Below, in pieces: positions 15,774 to 24,486 of a DNA stretch of 64,000 nt. The stretch spans positions 1 through 64,000 of the forward strand of contig CAXXLG010000002.1 of assembly GCA_963674495.2 (NCBI GenBank), written 5' to 3'. The first letter of the stretch is position 1; the number at the start of each line of letters is the position of its first letter. Origin of the DNA: RGIG3178 sp963674495. Its GTDB lineage: Bacteria; Bacillota; Clostridia; Christensenellales; QAND01. The position numbers were made by a program, and so were the translations under genes. Under the pieces are notes generated by a model. That model was not told the origin of the DNA and made no database searches. It was given only the letters and a program-made list of their open reading frames with translations.

Positions 15774-16937
15774 ATGCGCAACATCGTTTTTCTTGGATTG
15801 GTCAGCTTTTTTACCGATTTGAGCACCGAGATGGTCTATCCATTGATCCCGCTCTATCTTGTATCCGCCTTTGGCGCGACGCCCGCGCTGGTGGGCATCA
15901 TCGAAGGGATCGCGGAAAGCCTTGCCAGTTTGCTCAAGGTATTCAGCGGCTACGTGACCGACCGGTACCAACGAAAAAAACCACTCGCTTTTTTGGGTTA
16001 TGCAGGGGGGCTTGTCTATAAGTTTGCGCTGCTGATCTCCGCCTCATGGTTTGGTATCCTGTGCGCCCGCGTCATTGACCGCGTTGGCAAGGGCATACGC
16101 ACGTCGCCGCGCGATGTTTTGGTCAGCGAGAGCGGGAATAAAAACTCGATGGGCAAATCCTTCGGCGTGCACAAGGCGCTGGACATGGCGGGTTCTGCAT
16201 TGGGAATACTTGCCGCCTATCTGCTGCTCAAAGCCACGGTGGGTGCGTTTGATTATAAGAATTTGTTTCTGCTGTCCATGATCCCAGCGGTGCTCGGACT
16301 GTGCATGTTCTTTTTCATCAAGGAGAAGAAGGAGCCGCATGCAAAAAAACAACGTGAGCCGTTTTGGAAGAACATCAAAGCGCTCAACCCCCAACTCAAG
16401 CTGTATCTTTGTGTGGCATTCCTATTCACGCTTGGCAACTCTTCCAACGCATTCCTGTTGCTTCGGGCCAAAGCCGCGGGCTTTACCGATACGTCCGTCA
16501 TCCTCTTGTATTTTCTCTACAACGTAACCGCATCACTTTTGGCCATACCGCTTGGTAAATTATCCGACAGGATCGGCCGCAAAAGCCTTTTGATCACGGG
16601 CTATCTCGTGTTCTCCCTGGTGTATGCGGGCTTTGCGTTGGCTTCGGGCGCGGCGTTGATGGTGCTGATATTCGTCGCCTATGGCGTGTACACCGCTATG
16701 ATCGCGGGGGTGGAGCGTGCATACATCGCAGAAATATCGCCAAAGTCGATGCGCGGCACGATGCTGGGCTTGCACGCCACGCTGGTCGGCGTAGCGCTTT
16801 TCCCGGCCAGTGCCATCGCCGGTTTGTTGTGGACTCTATTCGGCGCAAGAGTGCCATTTTTGTTCGGGGCTTCCCTGTCCGCCGTCGCCGCGTGTATCCT
16901 GTTTCTGTTTATGAAGGAAAACCGCACGGATTCTTAA
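15774..16937 (+). CDS. MFS transporter
   Basis: A 387-residue membrane protein with about 12 helices. The N-terminal F-F-T-D-L-S-T-E-M-V-Y-P-L-I-P-L-Y-L and the motif-A region G-Y-V-T-D-R-Y-Q-R-K-K belong to a widespread MFS subgroup of prokaryotic drug- or metabolite-efflux proteins. The second half repeats the motif as G-K-L-S-D-R-I-G-R-K. Substrate is unknown. A strong terminator follows, so it is transcribed alone. Confidence 0.88.
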   Translation: MRNIVFLGLVSFFTDLSTEMVYPLIPLYLVSAFGATPALVGIIEGIAESLASLLKVFSGYVTDRYQRKKPLAFLGYAGGLVYKFALLISASWFGILCARVIDRVGKGIRTSPRDVLVSESGNKNSMGKSFGVHKALDMAGSALGILAAYLLLKATVGAFDYKNLFLLSMIPAVLGLCMFFFIKEKKEPHAKKQREPFWKNIKALNPQLKLYLCVAFLFTLGNSSNAFLLLRAKAAGFTDTSVILLYFLYNVTASLLAIPLGKLSDRIGRKSLLITGYLVFSLVYAGFALASGAALMVLIFVAYGVYTAMIAGVERAYIAEISPKSMRGTMLGLHATLVGVALFPASAIAGLLWTLFGARVPFLFGASLSAVAACILFLFMKENRTDS

Positions 16938-16948
16938 ACTGCATACTC

Positions 16949-16979
16949 AAAAGGGGTTGCCGGTCAACCTCTTTTTTTG
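16949..16979 (+). terminator. Rho-independent terminator after the MFS gene
   Basis: AGGGGTTG pairs with CAACCTCT across a 5-base loop (one G-T pair), followed by seven T. The remaining 16980-17247 space is AT-rich and shows no gene. Confidence 0.82.
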
Positions 16980-17247
16980 TTGGCAAATTTAATTTTTATT
17001 CGAATTGCACCATACTATATAACTCTGTGCGACACTCCTTTTCTTTATTTGGGGAAAATCTTTGCCCTTTATTGAAAACCGTTTGCTTAAATCTTTTCTT
17101 CATTCGAAGCGGCAAACGCCACTGCCGGATCATTTAACAAAATGCACACTACTCACGCCATACAACAGAATGAAGACAATCTTTTTTTTATGGGCATAAT
17201 AGACATGGATTGCCACCTGGCAAATTCAGAACAAACGGGGGATTCAC

Positions 17248-18525
17248 ATGAAAACGATCAGGGTATGCACAGCGTTGGCATTGGTTGCACTACTTATGGG
17301 CTGCACCGCGCAGAACGCCAATCCATCGCCAACCGCGGTCACGCCAAGCCCCACCGCAACGGCAACCGCTCCCGCGCGCGCCATGGGCACAAAGAACTTT
17401 GGTCGATATGCGGCAGCAATTGAAGATGCGCTTTACTACGCATCAGGCAACGCGATTTGGTGCTATCAACGCGGCGGTACGGCAAAACTATGTGATGTAC
17501 CGTCCGGTCAAGTGCCGGAAGATCTATACGTCCCGTCCGCTGACGCATTGTATTTCACCGCGCGGCTTGAAGCACCTAACGATCGGGGCTACGACCGCAA
17601 CCTGTACCGCATACCGCTTGGCAGCGACACCGCAGCCCTTGAACTTCACGCGCAATCCTCCGGCCCCATGTCCGTTCGCGGCGACACCATCCACGTGCTG
17701 CAAAACGGCGAGGGCATCTGCATTAACGCCGCCGACGGTGCGCAGCTTTCCTGCGCCAATCTCGGCGTGATGGCACGTCTTATTGCGGGGGACACGGACG
17801 GAATAGACCTATACTACAACGTATACACCCAATCGGACAACGGCATCCCGTTTGGCGAAGCCGAATTGGTGCGGCTGAACATGGACACGAAAGAGAGCGA
17901 ACTGATCGGCAGCATGTACAAAGCGGGATCGGACTCGGTGCTCCACATTAATGAAAACATGGTGTACATGCGCAAAACAAGCGAAGATGGATCGAACTAT
18001 CTGTTCACCATTTTGGATTCCAAAAGCGGCGGCATGGACGCGCCATATCCCGTACCAAAATCCGTCATAGACGATCAACACGGCTCCGAAACGCTGTATC
18101 TTACCGACAAAATGCCACATATGCTGGTGATGAGCCAAAGCGGTGATCAGACCATTCTCACCTGCTATCTGCTCAAGGAGGACGCGGCAACTGAATCTTG
18201 GAAGACCAACATCGCCCAACCCGTCGTCAGCACTTTATACAACGAACAGAACGAATGCATCGTGGTGCTTAGCGAAGGCGATGCAAACGCCACCTTCAAC
18301 CTGTTCACATTGGATGCGCTCAGCGGCGCCCAGATCCAGACCTACGCGGGCCAGTTCGGCGCCACCGAAGCGCAGCTGCTACTCTGCGACGTCGGCGGTA
18401 CAGCGCTTGTGTTTACCCCCACCGGTGAAGATATCCCAAACGCCACCCTGCTCTACGCCGCCGCGCTTGACGACCTCGCCGCCCCTCTCCTAACAGGCGC
18501 CATCGCTGCCGCAGGGGAGGAATAA
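17248..18525 (+). CDS. Large secreted lipoprotein, probable beta-propeller
   Basis: A 425-residue lipoprotein. A hydrophobic signal peptide ends in L-L-M-G-C, followed by a Pro/Ser/Thr-rich linker (S-P-T-A-V-T-P-S-P-T-A-T) and a long beta-rich domain. The repeats of about 40-50 residues have aromatic-rich strands (A-L-Y-Y-A-S-G-N-A-I-W, D-A-L-Y-F-T-A-R, D-L-Y-Y-N-V-Y). The pattern resembles the DUF5050-type propeller proteins seen in Clostridia, but I cannot confirm the family. GGGGGA precedes the start. It probably acts at the cell surface as a binding protein. Confidence 0.7.
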   Translation: MKTIRVCTALALVALLMGCTAQNANPSPTAVTPSPTATATAPARAMGTKNFGRYAAAIEDALYYASGNAIWCYQRGGTAKLCDVPSGQVPEDLYVPSADALYFTARLEAPNDRGYDRNLYRIPLGSDTAALELHAQSSGPMSVRGDTIHVLQNGEGICINAADGAQLSCANLGVMARLIAGDTDGIDLYYNVYTQSDNGIPFGEAELVRLNMDTKESELIGSMYKAGSDSVLHINENMVYMRKTSEDGSNYLFTILDSKSGGMDAPYPVPKSVIDDQHGSETLYLTDKMPHMLVMSQSGDQTILTCYLLKEDAATESWKTNIAQPVVSTLYNEQNECIVVLSEGDANATFNLFTLDALSGAQIQTYAGQFGATEAQLLLCDVGGTALVFTPTGEDIPNATLLYAAALDDLAAPLLTGAIAAAGEE

Positions 18526-18577
18526 TCAAACACCATATACTTCCCCCTACAATAGCATTATCCACTGCCAAACAAAG

Positions 18578-18610
18578 AAAGTCCTGTGTGCAACAGGGCT
18601 TTGATTGTTT
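18578..18610 (+). terminator. Terminator after the 17248 lipoprotein gene
   Basis: AGTCCTGT (18580-18587) pairs with ACAGGGCT (18593-18600) around a short loop and is followed by TTGATTGTTT. Confidence 0.65.
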
Positions 18611-18774
18611 CGAGACCACTTGGATTGTCATACCGAGTCAAAACAAAGGTTTTCCTTTCATGCCGGCAACGGCCATCGTTTAGACGATATCAAAGACTAC
18701 GGAAGCAGTTTTGTTTTATGTTTGCTGTTACGCTATCTCTTACGCTGCTGCATTTTTGGTGCGTTTAATATAAT

Positions 18775-18815
18775 CCAAAAAAAGAGGGAACGCGGTATGC
18801 GCATTCCCTCTTCTT
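18775..18815 (-). terminator. Strong hairpin with T-run on the minus strand
   Basis: AAGAGGGAA pairs perfectly with TTCCCTCTT around 13 bases. On the minus strand seven T follow directly. It is oriented to end transcripts coming from the GNAT gene, about 315 bases after its stop, or from a lost gene in between. Confidence 0.6.
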
Positions 18816-19128
18816 CATCCCCATAATGTTCCATCCCCGGCGCCGTCTCATCCCTCCACCGAAATACGTCTGGTTCCAGAGTACGTTGTCGTTGTTGGCT
18901 CGGTATATGACGCACAGATAATATAATCCTTACTTTTTATCCTACGCACACGGTTGATATGTCGGCTCCAGCAATTTATATCATAGCCAATGGCCCCGAT
19001 ATCGCGAACCGTTCATCTGGACCGATCTTGCTCTTCGCCCTTTGATATACCGCCACAATAACCCTATCTCACGCCATCATCACTGCTTGTTCATCCTTGC
19101 AGCCCGACCGCGCCGTAGCATAATATTG

Positions 19129-19680
19129 TCATTCGGTCTCATTGAGCAGCACAAAGTGCATGTGATCCTCCCAGGCCCCGTTGATCTTCAAGTACTTTCG
19201 CGCCAGTCCTTCATAGGTAAACCCGAGCTTTTCAATCACCCGCAGCGACACCTTGTTCCTGGGCATGATGTTGGCCTCGATGCGGTGCATCCCGTATTCA
19301 GAAAACATGATCTCGTTGCCGCGCGCGATTGCCTCGGTGATATAACCTTTGTTCACCTCATCCTTATCCAGCCGATACCCCAAATGGCAGGATAGAAACG
19401 CGCCGCGTATGATGTTGTTGTAGCCGATGGAGCCGATGGCGTTGTGTTCGTCGCCCTTTTTAAACAACCACAGCTTGAGCATGCTGCCGTTTGTCATGGC
19501 ATCCCGTTCGCTTTCAAGCTGCATCCTGTGATACGCCCGCGTAAAAAATACCGCACTGCGCGTTGGTTCCCATTCGCTCAGAAAAGCCCGATTCCTGACA
19601 AAATAATCCAAAACCATTTCGGCGTCAAGCTTGTCCAACACCTTCAGAATAAGCCTGTCCGTTCGGTAGATTTTTTGCAT
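19129..19680 (-). CDS. GNAT-family acetyltransferase (RimJ/RimL-like)
   Basis: A 183-residue acetyltransferase. The acetyl-CoA binding region (L-G-Y-R-L-D-K-D-E-V-N-K-G-Y-I-T-E-A) and the conserved R-I-E-A-N-I...N...S-L-R-V-I-E-K-L-G-F-T-Y-E-G block near the C-terminus are those of RimJ-type N-acetyltransferases that modify protein N-termini or small amines. The start MQKIYRT was chosen because AAAGGAG lies 5 bases upstream; six extra upstream codons overlap it. It stands alone and its substrate is unknown. Confidence 0.88.
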   Translation of the reverse strand: MQKIYRTDRLILKVLDKLDAEMVLDYFVRNRAFLSEWEPTRSAVFFTRAYHRMQLESERDAMTNGSMLKLWLFKKGDEHNAIGSIGYNNIIRGAFLSCHLGYRLDKDEVNKGYITEAIARGNEIMFSEYGMHRIEANIMPRNKVSLRVIEKLGFTYEGLARKYLKINGAWEDHMHFVLLNETE

Positions 19681-19807
19681 GACCGCTCCTTTGCTCATCC
19701 GAAAATGCTTCTAATAGTTAACATCGAATTATTTAATCGGCCCAGATATATTTTTTTGCACGGCTCCCAGAAGAATATCACAGGCAATGGTAACAGACCA
19801 ACTTGTT

Positions 19808-19830
19808 GACTATAATAGCGATATAGTCAT
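19808..19830 (+). promoter_or_regulatory. Perfect 8-bp-arm dyad, probable relic operator
   Basis: TGACTATA and TATAGTCA are separated by 7 bases, overlapping a TTGACT -35-like hexamer. The form is that of an operator over a promoter. It lies upstream of the truncated ABC-ATPase fragment at 19948, so it may be the surviving control region of a deleted transporter operon. Confidence 0.4.
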
Positions 19831-19947
19831 GAGATAGATTACTTTCATATAACGCGTTTCCCACAACTTCCGTGATCTTTCTGCTATCAGTACATATAGG
19901 GAACCGATCGTTCTTCCACCATCGGCTCCCTATTGTCCTTTGTCAAT

Positions 19948-20031
19948 ATGTTTTATCACAAACTTATCAAAGACATGCACCTGCACGTAAACCCGGGGGA
20001 TACCATCGCCCTCGTGGGGCCGACAGGAAAC
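19948..20031 (+). pseudogene. Truncated ABC-exporter ATPase fragment
   Basis: Translation gives H-K-L-I-K-D-M-H-L-H-V-N-P-G-D-T-I-A-L-V-G-P-T-G. This is the strand leading into Walker A of an MDR-type ABC exporter. Homology stops inside the Walker A loop (G-P-T-G, then N-Y instead of A-G-K-T), and the frame runs into the 3' end of pseC. Both the membrane domain and the rest of the ATPase are missing. It marks the breakpoint where the polysaccharide locus joins older sequence. No other gene is visible in 19681-20038. Confidence 0.65.
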
Positions 20032-20038
20032 TACCATA

Positions 20039-21157
20039 TTACAGGCTACGCACCTGATCGATCACATACGCCTGTTGCTCATCCGTCAGCGCCGGATACA
20101 TAGGAAGGCTTATTAACTGGGAGTAAAGCGCCTCGGCATTGGGGCAGACCACATCGGAATAACCATGCGTTTGATAATACGGATGTTTGTATACGGGAAT
20201 ATAATGTACATTGACGCCGATACCGGCACTTCGCAGTTTATCGAACGCATCCTTGCGGGGCATATTCGTCACCTGTATAAGATACAAGTGATAGCTGTTG
20301 TGACAGCCCTGAGCTTGCGTTGGCGTGACGATGCCCTCAATCCTGGCAAACGCTTCATCATACCGTCTTGCAATCTCGCGCCGCCGCTCCACAGACCTGT
20401 CAAGCTTTTTCATCTGGCTGATGCCGAGAGCGCACTGGATATCCGTGATGCGGTAATTGTATCCCAATTCAAGCTGTTCATAATACCAACCTCCTTCATT
20501 TCGCTGCATCTGATCAACGTCTCGGGTGATACCGTGGGTCCGCAACAACATCAACTTCCGATATAACCCTTCATCGTTCGTCGTAACCATGCCACCCTCC
20601 CCCGTGGTGACGTGCTTGACGGGGTGGAAGCTGAATGTTGTCATGTCGGATAGGCTTCCAATCTTTTTGCCATAATAATCCGCACCCAGTGCGTGGGCTG
20701 CATCCTCGATGACGATCAGACCATATTCCCGGGCGATAGCATGAATCACATTCATGTTGCATGGCTGACCAGCCAAGTGCACCGGCAATAGCACCTTAGT
20801 CCGAGGCGTGATCTTCTCTCGTATTTGCGCAGGGTCAATGTTATATGTTTTGGGGTCTATATCGGCAAACACCGGTACACCATCGCAATACAGCACACAG
20901 TTGGCCGATGCGGCAAAAGTAATGGGGGTGGTGATCACCTCATCCTCCGTTCCAACACCCGCCGCTAGACAGGCGATATGCAATGCCGCCGTACCATTCG
21001 CCACGGCGACAGCATATTTTACACCTATAGAGTCCGCCACAGCTTTTTCAAACTCCTCAACCTTGGGTCCAGTCGTCAAAAAATCAGAGCGCAGTACGTC
21101 TACTACAGCCTGGATATCATCCTCATCGATGCTCTGCCTGCCATAGGGAATATACAT
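20039..21157 (-). CDS. pseC: UDP-4-amino-4,6-dideoxy-altrosamine transaminase PseC
   Basis: A 372-residue PLP-dependent aminotransferase of the DegT/DnrJ/EryC1 family. It makes the 4-amino sugar, step 2 of pseudaminic-acid synthesis. The PLP lysine is in F-S-F-H-P-V-K-H (K181), with E-D-A-A-H-A (151-156) and G-E-G-G-M conserved. The N-terminal I-P-Y-G-R-Q-S-I-D-E-D-D and the overall length fit PseC and the Bacillus spore-coat enzyme SpsC. AGGAGG lies upstream of the ATG. It is the last gene of the minus-strand pse operon and ends next to the ABC-ATPase scar. Confidence 0.9.
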   Translation of the reverse strand: MYIPYGRQSIDEDDIQAVVDVLRSDFLTTGPKVEEFEKAVADSIGVKYAVAVANGTAALHIACLAAGVGTEDEVITTPITFAASANCVLYCDGVPVFADIDPKTYNIDPAQIREKITPRTKVLLPVHLAGQPCNMNVIHAIAREYGLIVIEDAAHALGADYYGKKIGSLSDMTTFSFHPVKHVTTGEGGMVTTNDEGLYRKLMLLRTHGITRDVDQMQRNEGGWYYEQLELGYNYRITDIQCALGISQMKKLDRSVERRREIARRYDEAFARIEGIVTPTQAQGCHNSYHLYLIQVTNMPRKDAFDKLRSAGIGVNVHYIPVYKHPYYQTHGYSDVVCPNAEALYSQLISLPMYPALTDEQQAYVIDQVRSL

Positions 21158-21172
21158 GTTCCATACCTCCTG

Positions 21173-22672
21173 TTAAAAAGCGGCGATGGCAGCGGCAATG
21201 CGCAAAGCACCGCAGCCGTCCACCAGCCGCCTCATTTTTATGACAATTTCATGCCTGTCTTGGGAACCGAAGATAGCCGCCTGCATGTGCTCAATCAGGG
21301 TATTGATAACCTCTCCCGCATCTTCCCGCATATCCCCAGCGTAGGGCATCAAGCCCTCAACGTCAAACTGCCGTACCGCGTAAAGTTGGTTGTCCGCCAA
21401 GGCAAAGGTGACAGCCGGCAGACCGCAGGCGCACAACTCATAGAGTGTGGTACCTCCTGCCGTTATGGCAAAATCACAGCCTATCATCAGCTCTGACATA
21501 CATTGCACATCTCTATGCAGCACAATGCCAAGTCGTTTGTCGCAGATATGGGCTAGCTCTTCCGTATGTCCGCTGAAGCGTCCCATGATCACATCAAACG
21601 TCACATCTTCGAACAAGTTTCGCGCCGCAATTTCCTTTAGTAGCTCCCCCGTAACCCCTAGATTGTCCGTGCCTCCCGTGGTAATCAGCACCCTTTTTAC
21701 CTTTTCTCGGCAAGGAGATGTCAAACCGGAAAATTCCGCTCGTAACGGCGCGTAGTCACAACCAAGCAGCAATTGCGTGGATGTATTTGCATATGCCTGT
21801 GGATATCCGAACAAGTTATAGTAAACATTATAATTAATAAGCATGTCCACCGGATACATAAACGGGTTTAGATCGTCGATACATATCACTTTCACCCGTT
21901 CACGCAATTGCGTCAGATATCTTGGCGTCACATAGTAACTGTCCACGAGTAGCTTCCCTATACCGTACAACCAGAGGGTTTGAATGAGCCTGCCGGTTTC
22001 CTCCTCCAAATCATCCCAGCGGGTGTCAAGGGCGACAGCATCGAAACCATGCGTATGGATAAATTCAACCGCCTCTGCGTCGGCAACAAAAAATATGCAG
22101 TTCATGCCCTGCTGTTTAAATGCCGCGGCTATGGATAGACAGCGCATCATGTGACCGGTGCCGATATGCGGATTGGCATCCACCCGTATGCCAATCTTTT
22201 GCCCCGGTCTGTTTACAATTTTCGAATAACGGCACTGGGGTTGCCCATCCTCGATCTTTACTCTTGTGTAATTGTTGCGTTCGAATATCTTTCGCGAAGC
22301 AATGTTTTCTGGTTTAACGCTGCCTGACAAGGAAGTAGTATAAGGGTACTCGGACGCTGCTTTTTCCTCTAACAGAGCAATGATGATATTGCCTATGCCC
22401 TGCCCGCGGAAAGCCTTCGCAACGCTATAGCTAATATTACCTGTTCCATCCTCGCAGGTTAGTCGAACCTGACCTACCGGTTCGCCATTTTTACAACAAA
22501 TATATATTTCGACATTCGGATTATTGAGACAACCCGTAAACCAGCGCACATGCTCATCCCAATCGATTTCCTCCATATGAAAGGAGTTGCGGCGCGTCTC
22601 GGCATCGTTGGCCCATTCAAACAACAGCGCCATATCCTCACACGTGGCTTTTCGCAAGACAAATGCACTCAT
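21173..22672 (-). CDS. Fused N-acetyltransferase (PseH-like) and UDP-sugar hydrolase (PseG)
   Basis: A 499-residue two-domain enzyme. Residues about 1-150 are a GNAT domain (acetyl-CoA loop F-R-G-Q-G-I-G-N, then R-K-I-F-E-R-N-N-Y) expected to acetylate the 4-amino group (PseH step). Residues about 160-499 are PseG (R-V-D-A-N-P-H-I-G-T-G-H-M-M-R-C-L with the catalytic histidine, G-C-D-Y-A-P-L-R, T-T-G-G-T-D, A-G-G-T-T-L-Y-E), which removes UDP. The two steps are consecutive in the pathway, so fusion allows channelling. The start overlaps the pseI stop (ATGA). Confidence 0.88.
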   Translation of the reverse strand: MSAFVLRKATCEDMALLFEWANDAETRRNSFHMEEIDWDEHVRWFTGCLNNPNVEIYICCKNGEPVGQVRLTCEDGTGNISYSVAKAFRGQGIGNIIIALLEEKAASEYPYTTSLSGSVKPENIASRKIFERNNYTRVKIEDGQPQCRYSKIVNRPGQKIGIRVDANPHIGTGHMMRCLSIAAAFKQQGMNCIFFVADAEAVEFIHTHGFDAVALDTRWDDLEEETGRLIQTLWLYGIGKLLVDSYYVTPRYLTQLRERVKVICIDDLNPFMYPVDMLINYNVYYNLFGYPQAYANTSTQLLLGCDYAPLRAEFSGLTSPCREKVKRVLITTGGTDNLGVTGELLKEIAARNLFEDVTFDVIMGRFSGHTEELAHICDKRLGIVLHRDVQCMSELMIGCDFAITAGGTTLYELCACGLPAVTFALADNQLYAVRQFDVEGLMPYAGDMREDAGEVINTLIEHMQAAIFGSQDRHEIVIKMRRLVDGCGALRIAAAIAAF

Positions 22673-23730
22673 TGCTCTCCCTCATTGCCGATCAGGTCAG
22701 GTCGTAGGGGCGTGCCCCGGGGGATATCCTGATTAGCGCGGCAGTTTAGCACATCCCTGTAAAGTTTGGGAGCTAGGCCGTATGCCGGTCGGATGCTGCG
22801 AATATTTTCTGGTGTAAACGGATCACCCTTTCGGATATCGCAAACAGCAAACAGGGAACGCCGGAAGCGTAGGCTGGCTCTTTCCTTTTCGGATACATCA
22901 TAGCTTACAACACCCTTCGATCTTTCCGCAGTGCGTATATCGCGCACCATAGCAGCAAACTCCTCCGGCTCCATGGAAAAAGCTGCATCCGGATTATCGA
23001 TACTGCGGCTCAAACAAAAATGCTTTTCGATAATGCAAGCTCCCATCGCCACAGCCGTTATAGCGCCAATGGATCCGAGGGAATGATCCGAAAGGCCCAC
23101 GCACACGTCAAAGGTTTTACACATATGTTGCATCGTCATCAAATTCATATCACCAGGCACAGCAGGATATGCGCTTGAGCATTTCAGTAATGCCAGAGAT
23201 TCATTGCCCTGAGCCCGAGCCGCATCCACCGCATCTTGTATTTCCTGAAAACTACCCATGCCAGTAGAGATGATCATGGGCTTGCCCTGCCGGGCCACAT
23301 ATTCGATCAAGGGTATATCCACCAACTCAAAGGAAGCTATCTTGTAAAAGCCCACTCCAATGCTTTCCAGAAAGTCTACAGCTGTATTGTCAAATGGCGT
23401 AGAAAAGAAGTCCAGTCCGACTTTTTCCGTCTCCTCTTTCAGCTCGGCTTGCCATTCCCATGGCGTATATGCCTTGTCATATAGACTATACAGCGTTTCT
23501 CCCGCCCACAATCCATCTCGAATAGTAAAATGCTCGTTGTCGCAATCGATCGTCAGCGTGTCCGCTGTATATGTCTGTATCTTCACGCAATCGGCGCCCG
23601 CGTCCTTGGCCGAGCGGATGATGTTTTTGGCGTTGTCGAGGCTGCCGGCATGGTTAGCCGACATCTCCGCAATGATATAGGCGGGATATCCTTCGCCAAC
23701 CTTGCGTCCCTGTATCGTCAGCGTATTCAT
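22669..23730 (-). CDS. pseI: Pseudaminic acid synthase PseI (NeuB family)
   Basis: A 353-residue nonulosonate synthase condensing the 6-carbon diacetamido sugar with phosphoenolpyruvate. The NeuB TIM-barrel motifs are clear (A-E-M-S-A-N-H-A-G, V-K-I-Q-T-Y, F-S-T-P-F-D, K-I-A-S-F-E, S-T-G-M-G, L-L-K-C-S-S-A-Y-P, G-L-S-D-H-S-L-G, E-K-H-F-C-L-S-R). The C-terminal SAF antifreeze-like domain spans about 285-345. The S-R-S-I-D-N-P-D-A-A-F-S segment and length favour PseI over NeuB or LegI, but only activity would settle which nonulosonate is made. Confidence 0.9.
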   Translation of the reverse strand: MNTLTIQGRKVGEGYPAYIIAEMSANHAGSLDNAKNIIRSAKDAGADCVKIQTYTADTLTIDCDNEHFTIRDGLWAGETLYSLYDKAYTPWEWQAELKEETEKVGLDFFSTPFDNTAVDFLESIGVGFYKIASFELVDIPLIEYVARQGKPMIISTGMGSFQEIQDAVDAARAQGNESLALLKCSSAYPAVPGDMNLMTMQHMCKTFDVCVGLSDHSLGSIGAITAVAMGACIIEKHFCLSRSIDNPDAAFSMEPEEFAAMVRDIRTAERSKGVVSYDVSEKERASLRFRRSLFAVCDIRKGDPFTPENIRSIRPAYGLAPKLYRDVLNCRANQDIPRGTPLRPDLIGNEGEQ

Positions 23731-23745
23731 AGCAGATACTACTCC

Positions 23746-24486
23746 TTACGTGAGTTTCTTTTGTTCGACATATTTATTTATTTCAAATAAATCCGGATGA
23801 GCATCCATCACAGTGAGGATATCGGCCAGATAGAAATCGTGCCGACCCTGATAAAGGTATCCATACAGCTTTTCGATCAGACGCCAGTCCTCCAAGGTAT
23901 CCAGCGTCCATCGGTGACGCGAGTGATCCGTGTCGCCCCGATAATACTGTACCCGCGCTGCATGTTCATAAATATATGGAGTCACATGCTCTCGCTGATA
24001 CAGCTTATCCGCGTTTTGGTATGCCCCCCGTAGCGCTTCATAGGAAAATACCTCGGTATCCAATCCTCGGGGGTAGGTTCTCCGGGCCATATCACTGCCC
24101 GCATTGGAAACGATGTCAAAACTTCCTTGTTTGAAAAAGCCGACGATTTCGTCCACCACGTGCGGATCGATCAATGGGCAGTCAGAGGTGATGCGCACAA
24201 CGATGTCGGCGGCGTTTTCCGTTGCTGCTAAGTAATATCGGCTAAGAACATCCTCTATGCTGCCCCGGAATTTTTTGGCACCGCAGCGCAACGCCTCGGC
24301 GGCGATGGCTTCATCCGCCTCCGCCACTGTGGTGGCGATAATGATATCATCGATCTCTCGTGCCTGACGCACTCGCTCAATGACATGAGACAGAACACTG
24401 TAGCCGCACAGAGTCTTTAAAACTTTGCCGGGTAGGCGCGTTGAACCCATCCGCGCTTGTATAATCGCTACTGTCTTGCCGTTCAT
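23746..24486 (-). CDS. pseF: Nonulosonate cytidylyltransferase, SpsF/PseF type
   Basis: A 246-residue nucleotidyltransferase. The N-terminal I-I-Q-A-R-M-G-S-T-R-L-P-G-K-V-L is the CTP-binding loop of the cytidylyltransferase family. V-R-I-T-S-D-C-P-L-I-D-P carries the metal-binding aspartates. It resembles Bacillus SpsF more than Campylobacter PseF. The role is activation of the nonulosonate to CMP-sugar for the transferase. The start was fixed by the ATGA overlap with the pseB stop; the longer frame reads into pseB. Confidence 0.86.
   Translation of the reverse strand: MNGKTVAIIQARMGSTRLPGKVLKTLCGYSVLSHVIERVRQAREIDDIIIATTVAEADEAIAAEALRCGAKKFRGSIEDVLSRYYLAATENAADIVVRITSDCPLIDPHVVDEIVGFFKQGSFDIVSNAGSDMARRTYPRGLDTEVFSYEALRGAYQNADKLYQREHVTPYIYEHAARVQYYRGDTDHSRHRWTLDTLEDWRLIEKLYGYLYQGRHDFYLADILTVMDAHPDLFEINKYVEQKKLT

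Larger units (their letters stand above)
18526..19128. other. 603-base intergenic space with two hairpins and no firm gene
   Basis: After the terminator at 18578 there is a possible, very diverged member of the 65-bp repeat family (about 18637-18691) and a second hairpin (18775-18815). On the minus strand a frame of about 54 codons without an ATG or ribosome binding site ends at 18848, just before that second hairpin. It has some protein-like composition and might be a gene remnant. Nothing else is supported. Confidence 0.5.

Noticed and set aside
18848..19010. 54-codon open frame on the minus strand upstream of a terminator
   Set aside because: It has no start codon or ribosome binding site and no recognised family. 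It is kept only as a remark in the gap entry.
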